DNA from: an uncultured Collinsella sp.
GTDB taxonomy: Bacteria > Actinomycetota > Coriobacteriia > Coriobacteriales > Coriobacteriaceae
Reading direction: 5' to 3'
Assembly (NCBI GenBank): GCA_902495545.1
Contig: CABUXM010000095.1
Location: 1-7,001, forward strand
Length of the DNA stretch: 7,001 nucleotides
Made by a program: the position numbers and the translations under genes. Position 1 is the first letter of the stretch, and each line of letters begins with the position of its first letter. Below the pieces are notes generated by a model, which ran no database searches, had not been told where the DNA came from, and was given only the letters and a program-made list of their open reading frames with translations. Below, piece after piece: positions 1-4,945 of this stretch.

Positions 1-2402
1 ACGCTCTCGGACGGCATGGACTCGATACCCGCCTGGTAGGTCTTTTTGCTCGACTGGTCGGATAGCTGCACGCTAAAGCCCAGGCGCGTAAAGAACGCGT
101 GCCAGAAGGGGTAGTTCTCGTACATGTTGAGCGCGCGCGGGATGCCGACGGTGCCGCGCGGGGCCTCGTCGGGGCTCAGGACCTCGCGGTTAAAGAGCAG
201 CTCGTTTTTCTTTTTGAAGAGGTTGGGGGCCTCGGTCTTCTGCTTTTTGTGGCCGGCGCCCTTCTCGCAGCGGTTACCGGTAATGAAGCGCCTGCCGCCG
301 CCAAAGTCGTTGACGGTGAGCTGGCAGTTGTTGGAGCAACGGCCGCAGCGGACGTGTTTTTGCGTCACGGTGAGGTGCGCGATGTCCTCGGCGGAAAGAA
401 TGGTCGAAGTGCCGTCGGCGCCGGCGCGATCGCGGGCGAGCAGGGCCGCACCGTAGGCGCCCATGCAGCCGGCGATGTCGGGACGCACGGCATGAACGCC
501 GGTGAGCTGCTCAAACGCGCGCAGCGTGGCATCGGACATAAAGGTGCCGCCCTGGACGATTACCTGGCTGCCGATCTCCTTGGGATCGCGCAGCTTAATG
601 ACCTTGAACAGGGCATTCTTGATGACGGAATAGGACAGGCCGGCGGCGATGTCGCCCACCGTGGCGCCTTCCTTTTGCGCCTGCTTGACGCGCGAGTTCA
701 TAAAGACCGTGCAGCGGCTGCCCAGGTCGACGGGCGCCTTGGCATGGACGGCAGCGTTGGCGAACGCGCGCACGTCCATGTTCATAGAGACGGCGAAGCT
801 CTCGATAAAACTGCCGCAGCCCGACGAGCAAGCCTCGTTGAGCATGATGTGCTCGATGACGCCGTCCTTGACGCGCAGGCACTTCATGTCCTGGCCGCCA
901 ATGTCCAGAATGAACTCGACGCCGGGCAGGAATGCCTTGGCGCCGCGCAGGTGCGCGACGGTCTCGATCTCGCCGGAATCGGCCTTGAGGGCCTCAATGA
1001 GAAGCGCCTCACCGTAGCCTGTGGTGGTCACGTGGCCGATGGTGCAACCGGCGGGGATGTGGTTGTAGAAATCGGCCATGATAACCTTGGCCGTGCCCAG
1101 GATGTCGCCGTTGTTGTTGCCGTACCAGGTGTGCAGCAGCTGGCCGTCCTCGCCCACAAGCGCGGCCTTCATGGTGGTGGAGCCGGCGTCGATGCCGATG
1201 AACACGCGGCCGGTGTAGCCGTCGAGCTTGCCCTTGGGGACGACCTCGGCGTCGTGGCGGGTCTTGAACTCGGCAAAGTCCTCGTCGGTGGCAAAGAGCG
1301 GATCCAGACGCTCGACCTCGGCACCCTGTGTGTCACCCAGGGCATCGATGGCCTCGATGAGCTGCGGGAACGTGCTGAGCTTATTGGACTCGTGCGCCAT
1401 GGCGGCGCCGCTCGCCACAAACAGGTGGGCGTTTTGGGGCACGATACGGTGCTCCTCGTCCAGGTTGAGCGTGAGGTAGAAGCGGTGGCGCAGCTCGGAG
1501 AGATACTGCAGCGGACCGCCCAAGAAGGCGACGTTGCCGCGGATGGGACGGCCGCACGCCAGGCCCGAGATGGTCTGGGTCACGACGGCTTGGAAGATGG
1601 AGGCGGCCACGTCCTCGGGGCGGGCGCCCTCGTTGAGCAGCGGCTGGACGTCGGTCTTAGCAAAGACGCCGCAGCGGCTGGCGATGGGATAGATGGTGGT
1701 GGCGTTGGCCGCGAGCTCGTTGAGGCCGCTCGCGTCGGTGTGCAGCAGGGTTGCCATCTGGTCGATGAACGCGCCCGTGCCGCCGGCGCAGGTGCCGTTC
1801 ATGCGCTGCTCGATGCCGTTGTCGAAGTAGATGATCTTGGCGTCCTCGCCGCCCAGCTCGATGGCGACATCGGTGGCAGGGATGAGGGTCTCGACGGCGC
1901 GCTTGCTGGCGATGACCTCCTGGACAAACTCCAGGTCGAGCCACTGGGACAGCAGCAGGCCGCCCGAGCCGGTAATGGCGCAGGTCATCTGGGCCGTCGG
2001 CAGCACGGTCGCGGCACCCTCGAACAAGTCGCGGGCGCAGGCGCGGACGTCGGTGTGGTGGCGCTGGTACTTGGCGTAGACGATCTGGTTGTCGTCGTTG
2101 AGCACGGCGAGCTTAACGGTGGTGGAACCCACGTCGATGCCCAGGTGCAGGTTGCCACGAGCGTTCTCGGGGTTGAAGATCGCGCCTTCGGGGGCGTGGG
2201 CGGCGGCTACGGTCTCAACGGCGGCTACGGGCTCGCCAGCGACGGACGTCTCCCCTGCCGCGTTCTTGGCATCGGCAACTGCCTCGGCAACTTTCTCGGC
2301 AGCCGCGGCCGCGGCCTTCTGCGCGGCGTCCATCACGGTGGGCGCGGCCTCGCGTGCGGCAGCGACCACGCGGTCCTTAATGCCCTCGACGAGTTTGCTC
2401 AT
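1..2402 (-). CDS. Acyl-CoA dehydratase activase, long multi-domain form (BadF/BadG/BcrA/BcrD ATPase), C-terminus off window
   Basis: The minus strand is open from an ATG at 2402 to the left edge (800 codons, no stop), so this is the N-terminal part of a larger protein. Members of this long family are usually well over 1,000 residues. Residues 1-83 are an Ala-rich, probably disordered or helical leader. Two tandem ASKHA ATPase domains follow. The first has GIDVGSTT (88-95), GGEDAK (184-189), NGTCAGGTG (202-210) and SRCGVF (242-247). The second has GIDAGSTT (403-410), GGQDMK (502-507), NEACSSGCG (522-530) and SRCTVF (562-567). The Cys residues in these motifs (205, 244, 525, 564) match the positions that hold the bridging [4Fe-4S] cluster in HgdC-type activases. 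A four-Cys cluster (686, 689, 693, 712) and the start of a DUF2229-like region (from about 750) follow. HgdC-type activases use ATP to inject an electron into 2-hydroxyacyl-CoA dehydratases; the partner of this long form is unknown. A GAGGAGA ribosome site lies 5 nt before the ATG, and the upstream TetR gene ends 11 nt away, implying an operon. Confidence 0.93.
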   Translation of the reverse strand, partial: MSKLVEGIKDRVVAAAREAAPTVMDAAQKAAAAAAEKVAEAVADAKNAAGETSVAGEPVAAVETVAAAHAPEGAIFNPENARGNLHLGIDVGSTTVKLAVLNDDNQIVYAKYQRHHTDVRACARDLFEGAATVLPTAQMTCAITGSGGLLLSQWLDLEFVQEVIASKRAVETLIPATDVAIELGGEDAKIIYFDNGIEQRMNGTCAGGTGAFIDQMATLLHTDASGLNELAANATTIYPIASRCGVFAKTDVQPLLNEGARPEDVAASIFQAVVTQTISGLACGRPIRGNVAFLGGPLQYLSELRHRFYLTLNLDEEHRIVPQNAHLFVASGAAMAHESNKLSTFPQLIEAIDALGDTQGAEVERLDPLFATDEDFAEFKTRHDAEVVPKGKLDGYTGRVFIGIDAGSTTMKAALVGEDGQLLHTWYGNNNGDILGTAKVIMADFYNHIPAGCTIGHVTTTGYGEALLIEALKADSGEIETVAHLRGAKAFLPGVEFILDIGGQDMKCLRVKDGVIEHIMLNEACSSGCGSFIESFAVSMNMDVRAFANAAVHAKAPVDLGSRCTVFMNSRVKQAQKEGATVGDIAAGLSYSVIKNALFKVIKLRDPKEIGSQVIVQGGTFMSDATLRAFEQLTGVHAVRPDIAGCMGAYGAALLARDRAGADGTSTILSAEDIAHLTVTQKHVRCGRCSNNCQLTVNDFGGGRRFITGNRCEKGAGHKKQKTEAPNLFKKKNELLFNREVLSPDEAPRGTVGIPRALNMYENYPFWHAFFTRLGFSVQLSDQSSKKTYQAGIESMPSES

Positions 2403-2413
2403 TGTCTCTCCTC

Positions 2414-3124
2414 TTAGTTGTTGGACTCGACGGTTGCGGCGGTGTCGGCCGCGTCCTCGAGCTGCAAGTTCAATAGCTTCATGCCGTATTCCGGCACGTT
2501 GATATCGATGGGTTGGCCATACAGGTCACCAGGGCGCACAAAAGCGAGCACCGTCATAATGCGTGCCATGGCCTCGGGCGATTCGGTGAGCCCACGCTCA
2601 AACCAGCGCTGGATCAGGCCGACCTCGGCACTCACGACGTAGGTAACGTAGTAGTCAAAGAACGTGCCCAGCGCCAGGCCCAAAATGCCCGTCTGCGCAC
2701 GCGGCACCACAGCCTCACGCGCGGTATCGATAATCCTTTTAATGAAGGCCTGATCGCCGCCCGGGCCCAGCAGCGCACCGATTAAGTCGCGGTTGGCCGC
2801 AAGATAACGCAGCAGCTCAACCGAACCGGGCGCCGGCTCGAGCTCATCGATGTTGTGATAGAGATCAGGAAGCTGAGCTGCGGTGATGAGCTCAATGCGC
2901 TCACGGATCTCGGCCAGCAAGCCGTCCTCGATCTGATTGATGAAGTCGGGGATATCGCGGTAGTGCGAATAGAACGTGCGGCGCGTAAGGCCGGCGCGCT
3001 CGGTGAGCGACGCGACATTAATGCGCGAAAGGTCGCCGCTTTCGGCAAGCTCGCTGGCAAGTGCCTGGCGAAGGGCACGCTGCGAGCGAAGGGATCGGCG
3101 GTCGCATTTCTCGAGCTGGGACAA
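2414..3124 (-). CDS. TetR/AcrR-family transcriptional regulator, TTG start, upstream of the dehydratase activase
   Basis: This 236-residue protein has a TetR N-terminal DNA-binding domain with the helix-turn-helix at about residues 37-57 (VASLTERAGLTRRTFYSHYRD). An all-helical ligand/dimer domain follows. The segment around 155-195 (FFDYYVTYVVSAEVGLIQRW and the following helix) resembles the TetR_C_8-type C-terminal domain. An unusual hydrophilic tail of about 40 residues (from 197) makes it longer than the usual 180-200 residues. The start is TTG: an AAGGAGG site lies 4 nt upstream, the next in-frame codons upstream run into a TAA, and there is no nearby in-frame ATG. The gene ends 11 nt before the activase start with no terminator between, so the two are probably co-transcribed. 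It may control the activase operon and itself through the repeats just upstream (3146-3192). The effector is unknown. Confidence 0.92.
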   Translation of the reverse strand: MSQLEKCDRRSLRSQRALRQALASELAESGDLSRINVASLTERAGLTRRTFYSHYRDIPDFINQIEDGLLAEIRERIELITAAQLPDLYHNIDELEPAPGSVELLRYLAANRDLIGALLGPGGDQAFIKRIIDTAREAVVPRAQTGILGLALGTFFDYYVTYVVSAEVGLIQRWFERGLTESPEAMARIMTVLAFVRPGDLYGQPIDINVPEYGMKLLNLQLEDAADTAATVESNN

Positions 3125-3128
3125 GCGT

Positions 3129-3135
3129 CCTCCTT
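3129..3135 (-). promoter_or_regulatory. Ribosome binding site that fixes the TTG start of the TetR gene
   Basis: On the minus strand AAGGAGG sits 4 nt upstream of TTG at 3124-3122. It is a near-perfect anti-16S match, and it is the main reason for accepting a TTG start, because no ATG or GTG fits this site in the open frame. Confidence 0.75.
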
Positions 3136-3145
3136 GTTACTCAGC

Positions 3146-3192
3146 CTGTGCGCTATTGCACAGTGCGAGTATTATTGCACACCGTGTGTATC
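3146..3192 (-). promoter_or_regulatory. Probable promoter/operator region of the TetR-activase operon
   Basis: Three symmetric elements crowd the 70 bp upstream of the TetR start. They are CTGTGC-6 nt-GCACAG (3146-3163), CACAC-C-GTGTG (3178-3188), and a direct repeat of TATTGCACA at 3154-3162 and 3173-3181, 19 bp apart (about two helical turns). Symmetric sites just upstream of a TetR gene are typical autoregulatory operators. A minus-strand -10-like AATAAT or AATACT lies within the same stretch, but no convincing -35 at standard spacing was found. The operator role is inferred. Confidence 0.4.
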
Positions 3193-3216
3193 AACACGTA
3201 AAGGCAATATTTAGAT

Positions 3217-3245
3217 TGTGACAAAGGGACAATCCCTTTGTCACA
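3217..3245. repeat. 29-bp perfect palindrome, REP-like copy 1
   Basis: Arms TGTGACAAAGGGA (3217-3229) and TCCCTTTGTCACA (3233-3245) are perfectly complementary around a CAA loop. A second copy at 3942-3970 differs at only one base. No T-run follows on either strand, so it is not a standard intrinsic terminator. Short, near-identical dispersed palindromes like this resemble REP elements, often moved by RAYT (Y1) transposases; none is present in the window. Confidence 0.8.
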
Positions 3246-3276
3246 TCCCGCCTGGCTTTTGGAGCGGCAATACCGA

Positions 3277-3305
3277 TTGTCCAAAATGTCATTCGTGGGT
3301 AGAAT
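3277..3305 (+). promoter_or_regulatory. Sigma70-type promoter for a short antisense RNA
   Basis: -35 TTGTCC (3277-3282), a 17-bp spacer, and -10 TAGAAT (3300-3305) form a strong plus-strand promoter. It lies in a region with no plus-strand gene. Transcription would start near 3312 and run toward the 3' end of the small minus-strand gene at 3374-3499. Confidence 0.6.
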
Positions 3306-3311
3306 AGTGTC

Positions 3312-3400
3312 GACGGCAGCCCAAGTTGTAGCTGGCTGGGCAGCGCCGTTGTTTGCATTAGGGGGTCAACGCCTTAGCGGCGGCGACCCCTTCTGTTGCG
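3312..3400 (+). ncRNA. Candidate antisense antitoxin RNA, about 90 nt
   Basis: The predicted RNA starts about 7 nt after the -10 box. It can form a 5' stem-loop: CGGC (3314-3317) with GCCG (3345-3348), and GCCCA (3319-3323) with TGGGC (3337-3341). A single-stranded linker and the hairpin at 3362-3390 follow, then a T-rich tail. Its last ~27 nt are complementary to the end of the small hydrophobic peptide ORF, and the rest to that gene's 3' UTR. This convergent 3' overlap is the arrangement of txpA/RatA-like type I systems. No RNA family was recognised. The 3' end is approximate because the T-tract is imperfect. Confidence 0.5.
3362..3390 (+). terminator. Hairpin, probable terminator of the antisense RNA
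   Basis: GGGGTC (3362-3367) pairs with GACCCC (3385-3390). Inside it CGCC (3370-3373) pairs with GGCG (3379-3382) around a 5-nt loop. On the plus strand the stem is followed by an interrupted T-rich stretch (TTCTGTTGCGTTT). On the minus strand the stem overlaps the stop codon of the small gene and no T-run follows, so it suits the plus-strand RNA better. Confidence 0.45.
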
Positions 3401-3499
3401 TTTCGAACGTTGCTTAAGTACCTCGGAAAGCCCGACGAGCACCGTGAAGAACGAGACCAAAGCGGTCAGAAGTCTCACGAAATCAATCAGATCGGTCAT
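3374..3499 (-). CDS. Small hydrophobic/basic peptide (41 aa), candidate type I toxin
   Basis: The ORF encodes 41 residues. It begins MTDLIDFVRLLTALV, has one predicted membrane helix (about residues 7-28), and ends in a very basic tail (KQRSKRNRRGRRR, 9 Lys/Arg of 13). This size and layout fit membrane-acting type I toxins and holin-like toxins, though no specific family is recognisable by eye. The ATG at 3499 is preferred because GGAGGT lies 7 nt upstream. An in-frame ATG two codons earlier (3505) is only 1 nt from that site and is too close. The mRNA leader can pair the ribosome site with an upstream CCTCC (3508-3525), and a plus-strand RNA overlaps the 3' end. Both are hallmarks of type I regulation. 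A LexA-like site overlaps the proposed promoter. Toxicity is inferred; it could instead be an ordinary small membrane protein. Confidence 0.6.
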   Translation of the reverse strand: MTDLIDFVRLLTALVSFFTVLVGLSEVLKQRSKRNRRGRRR

Positions 3500-3507
3500 G
3501 GGCATCA

Positions 3508-3525
3508 CCTCCCATCAGATGGAGG
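3508..3525 (-). promoter_or_regulatory. SD-sequestering hairpin in the leader of the small peptide gene
   Basis: In the minus-strand transcript CCTCC (3525-3521) pairs with GGAGG (3512-3508), the core of the ribosome site. Two A-U pairs extend the stem, with one bulged base (3513) and a CUG loop (3518-3516). The structure would hide the Shine-Dalgarno of the 41-residue ORF. Hidden ribosome sites of this kind are frequent in type I toxin mRNAs. Confidence 0.5.
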
Positions 3526-3563
3526 GCGTTGCCCGGCACATGGAACTGCCGCCAACAGTATCA

Positions 3564-3593
3564 ATTCTATCAAAGCGCAGTTAGATATGCGAA
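3564..3593 (-). promoter_or_regulatory. Probable promoter of the small peptide gene
   Basis: On the minus strand, -35-like TTCGCA (3593-3588), an 18-bp spacer and -10 TAGAAT (3569-3564) are present. The -10 hexamer is the same as in the opposing antisense promoter. Transcription would start near 3557, giving a leader of about 58 nt that includes the SD hairpin. The -35 is embedded in a LexA-like palindrome. Confidence 0.45.
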
Positions 3594-3603
3594 TGTTTGT
3601 TCG
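3590..3603 (-). promoter_or_regulatory. LexA/SOS-box-like operator over the peptide promoter
   Basis: The minus strand reads CGAACAAACATTCG. This matches 13 of 14 positions of the B. subtilis LexA (DinR) box CGAACRNRYGTTYG, which actinobacterial LexA sites resemble. The symmetry extends to a 7-bp inverted repeat, ATGCGAA-6 nt-TTCGCAT (3587-3606). It overlaps the -35 of the small peptide gene, where a repressor would block transcription. Confidence 0.5.
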
Positions 3604-3620
3604 CATTTCAGAAGATCGGA

Positions 3621-3663
3621 GCTCAGGTATGGCGAAGGAACAGTTCCTTTGCCATACCCGAGC
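3621..3663. repeat. 43-bp near-perfect palindrome
   Basis: GCTCAGGTATGGCGAAGGAA (3621-3640) pairs with the sequence ending at 3663 around a CAG loop. The 20-bp stem has one A-C mismatch (3625/3659) and one G-T pair (3634/3650). Its centre, AAGGAACAGTTCCTT, resembles the centre of the 29-bp palindromes at 3217 and 3942, but the outer arms differ. No T-run follows, so it is unlikely to be an intrinsic terminator. It may be a second class of REP-like element. Confidence 0.7.
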
Positions 3664-3688
3664 TTGTCGCCGAACTGCCGCCTACATT

Positions 3689-3887
3689 TTTCGAGTTATT
3701 CGGCCACGCTACTGGTTCTGTATAAATGCACCGCCGGGATTATCTGAGAGTTTTTGTCCTTATTTGAGCGTATACATGCCCATTTGCGCACTTACGTCAC
3801 CGAATCAAACACCATTAGAGGCATGAATGTTCCCGAGAGGGCATCTTTAGCCATTTAACGACCTCCGACAGGCCGAATAACTCGAAA
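3689..3887. repeat. 199-bp element bounded by perfect 17-bp inverted repeats (MITE-like)
   Basis: TTTCGAGTTATTCGGCC at 3689-3705 recurs exactly as its reverse complement at 3871-3887. CCGCC also lies a few bases outside each end in the matching orientation. The interior is more AT-rich than the neighbouring genes and contains no conventional gene, only a 20-codon ORF at 3792-3854. This is the form of a miniature inverted-repeat element or of a long-stemmed structured RNA. No clear target-site duplication was seen, so mobility is inferred. Confidence 0.5.
3792..3854 (-). CDS. Possible 20-residue peptide inside the inverted-repeat element
   Basis: An ATG at 3854 is preceded by GGAGGT at 6 nt, an excellent ribosome site. 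It opens a short frame (MAKDALSGTFMPLMVFDSVT) ending in TAA. The ribosome site lies just inside the right-hand inverted repeat. No family is recognised. The ORF is so short that the good SD could be chance; it could be a leader peptide or a remnant. Confidence 0.22.
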   Translation of the reverse strand: MAKDALSGTFMPLMVFDSVT

Positions 3888-3941
3888 TTTGTTGGTGGCG
3901 GAAGCGTAACAGTCCTATACGCCAAAAGCCGGTATCTCCCA

Positions 3942-3970
3942 TGTGACAAAGGAACAATCCCTTTGTCACA
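3942..3970. repeat. 29-bp palindrome, REP-like copy 2, abutting the HAD stop codon
   Basis: This is the second copy of the 3217-3245 palindrome in the same orientation, with one change (G to A at 3953, which unpairs one stem position). It directly touches the TAA (3971-3973) of the HAD phosphatase gene. It may fold at the 3' end of that mRNA and stabilise it, but no T-run follows in that direction. Confidence 0.8.
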
Positions 3971-4828
3971 TTATTCGATGACGGTGCGGGAGTTCTGTTT
4001 GCGCATGGTGGCGAGCATGTGTTTGGGGACGGCGTGGACCATGCAGCTGCCGATGGTCGCACTCGCGGCGGCCTTAGCTGCATCACTGCCGTTTTTGGTC
4101 GCGTAGCTGTGGCGGAAACGCTTGAGCATGGCGATGTCGTTGCCGCCGTCTCCATAGACCGCGACCTCGTCCTCGGCAATGCCGTAGTAACCCGCCAGCC
4201 AGGCCACACTCTCGCCCTTGTTGCACGCCGCGTCCGTGATCTCGAACATCACCGGGTCAAACGGCGCGTTGACCACGCGGTCCGATCGCTCGGCCAAATA
4301 TGCCTTAAGGTCGCGCTCAAGCTCGGGCGAGGTCACGCGACAGTTGATCTTGCACACATCGTGGCGCAAGATGTCGCCGATCGACTGGTCGAAGTACTGT
4401 TCCTCGTGGTACCCGCCACGCGCACGCATGCCGCGCATCACGATACGCTTGATAGGACTGTCCTTTTTAAAGCCCGCCTGATGCATCTCGAACGAACCAC
4501 TCGAAAACATGCCATCGGGCGTGGAGCAATCAAAGCAAATGTCCGGGAACGCCTTGAGCAGCTCCTCGGTGATCTGTGGGTCGATGGTCCAGGTTTTGAG
4601 CACCTCGCCATGACTGTCGCGCACGATGGATCCATTGGAGCAGCAGGCGTCAAGCGCCAGGCCCGTAAAGCCATGCTCGCCGATCGGCAACGTCGAGCGT
4701 CCAGTCGCGGGAACCACATGCAGGCCAGCCTCGGTCAGCTCGCGAATGGCGCGGCGGATGGTCCCATCTGCCTCGTGCAGGGCGTTCAGCAGCGTTCCGT
4801 CTAAGTCACTCGCAAACATCTTGATCAT
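3971..4828 (-). CDS. Cof-type HAD-IIB family phosphatase
   Basis: This 285-residue cytoplasmic protein matches the usual size of Cof/YidA-like sugar-phosphate or nucleotide phosphatases. Motif I is DLDGT at 8-12 (nucleophile Asp8, acid/base Asp10), motif II is ATGRS at 41-45, motif III Lys is in NKGESV (Lys204), and motif IV is GDGGND at 226-231 (Mg-binding acids). The segment between motifs II and III is the C2-type cap that sets substrate choice; the substrate cannot be read from sequence. The start at 4828 is preferred because it puts DLDGT at the usual distance from the N-terminus and has AGGAGA 10 nt upstream; the frame stays open further upstream to 4930 but without family sequence. The ribosome site and start codon lie in a long inverted repeat (4830-4883). 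The gene stands 117 bp downstream of the MFS gene. Confidence 0.93.
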   Translation of the reverse strand: MIKMFASDLDGTLLNALHEADGTIRRAIRELTEAGLHVVPATGRSTLPIGEHGFTGLALDACCSNGSIVRDSHGEVLKTWTIDPQITEELLKAFPDICFDCSTPDGMFSSGSFEMHQAGFKKDSPIKRIVMRGMRARGGYHEEQYFDQSIGDILRHDVCKINCRVTSPELERDLKAYLAERSDRVVNAPFDPVMFEITDAACNKGESVAWLAGYYGIAEDEVAVYGDGGNDIAMLKRFRHSYATKNGSDAAKAAASATIGSCMVHAVPKHMLATMRKQNSRTVIE

Positions 4829-4829
4829 G

Positions 4830-4883
4830 GGGCATGCCTCTCCTTCGTCTGCACGATATTTTAGACGAAAGAGAGGCGTGCCC
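4830..4883 (-). promoter_or_regulatory. Long inverted repeat over the HAD gene leader and ribosome site
   Basis: 21-nt arms (4830-4850 and 4863-4883) are complementary at 19 positions around a 12-nt loop. On the mRNA strand one of the two mismatches is a G-U pair. The arm next to the gene contains the AGGAGA site (4839-4844). With one bulged base the stem can extend to 4826-4886 and include the start codon. A -10-like TAAAAT (4863-4858, minus) lies at the loop, without a good -35. Either transcription starts upstream and the leader folds to hide the ribosome site, or transcription starts in the loop and the repeat is a DNA operator. Confidence 0.6.
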
Positions 4884-4945
4884 ATGCAAGGGTGTTCCAA
4901 CGCGCCAGGACATTCGCTTCCGCAGAGCAACGGTGCCCCAGCGCG

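Noticed and set aside
99..2417. Plus-strand open frame of 772 codons opposite the activase
   Set aside because: It mirrors the G/C-rich third positions of the real minus-strand gene. The translation has no recognisable domain, while the minus frame carries complete ATPase and Cys motifs.
3217..3245. Palindromes at 3217, 3621 and 3942 as intrinsic terminators
   Set aside because: None is followed by a run of T on either strand, and sequence conservation between two copies is not required for a terminator; repeat elements fit better.
3374..3499. Assigning the small peptide to the Fst/Ldr, TxpA or BsrG families
   Set aside because: Only the size, single helix and charged tail agree; the family-specific residues are not visible, so no family name is given.
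3410..3826. Plus-strand open frame of 138 codons across the intergenic stretch
   Set aside because: It runs through two palindromes, the SOS-like box and one end of the inverted-repeat element, has no good ribosome site, and has low-complexity non-protein-like composition.
4019..4804. Plus-strand open frame of 261 codons opposite the HAD gene
   Set aside because: It is a shadow of the HAD coding frame. It has no known motif, whereas all four HAD motifs are present in order on the minus strand.
4829..4930. Upstream extension of the HAD protein to an ATG at 4930
   Set aside because: It would add 34 residues unlike the family in front of the conserved N-terminal DLDGT motif and read through the inverted repeat; the ATG at 4828 has the ribosome site.
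4829..4945. A known riboswitch upstream of the HAD gene
   Set aside because: The region is one long simple hairpin with no multi-helix junction or recognised conserved core of a riboswitch class.
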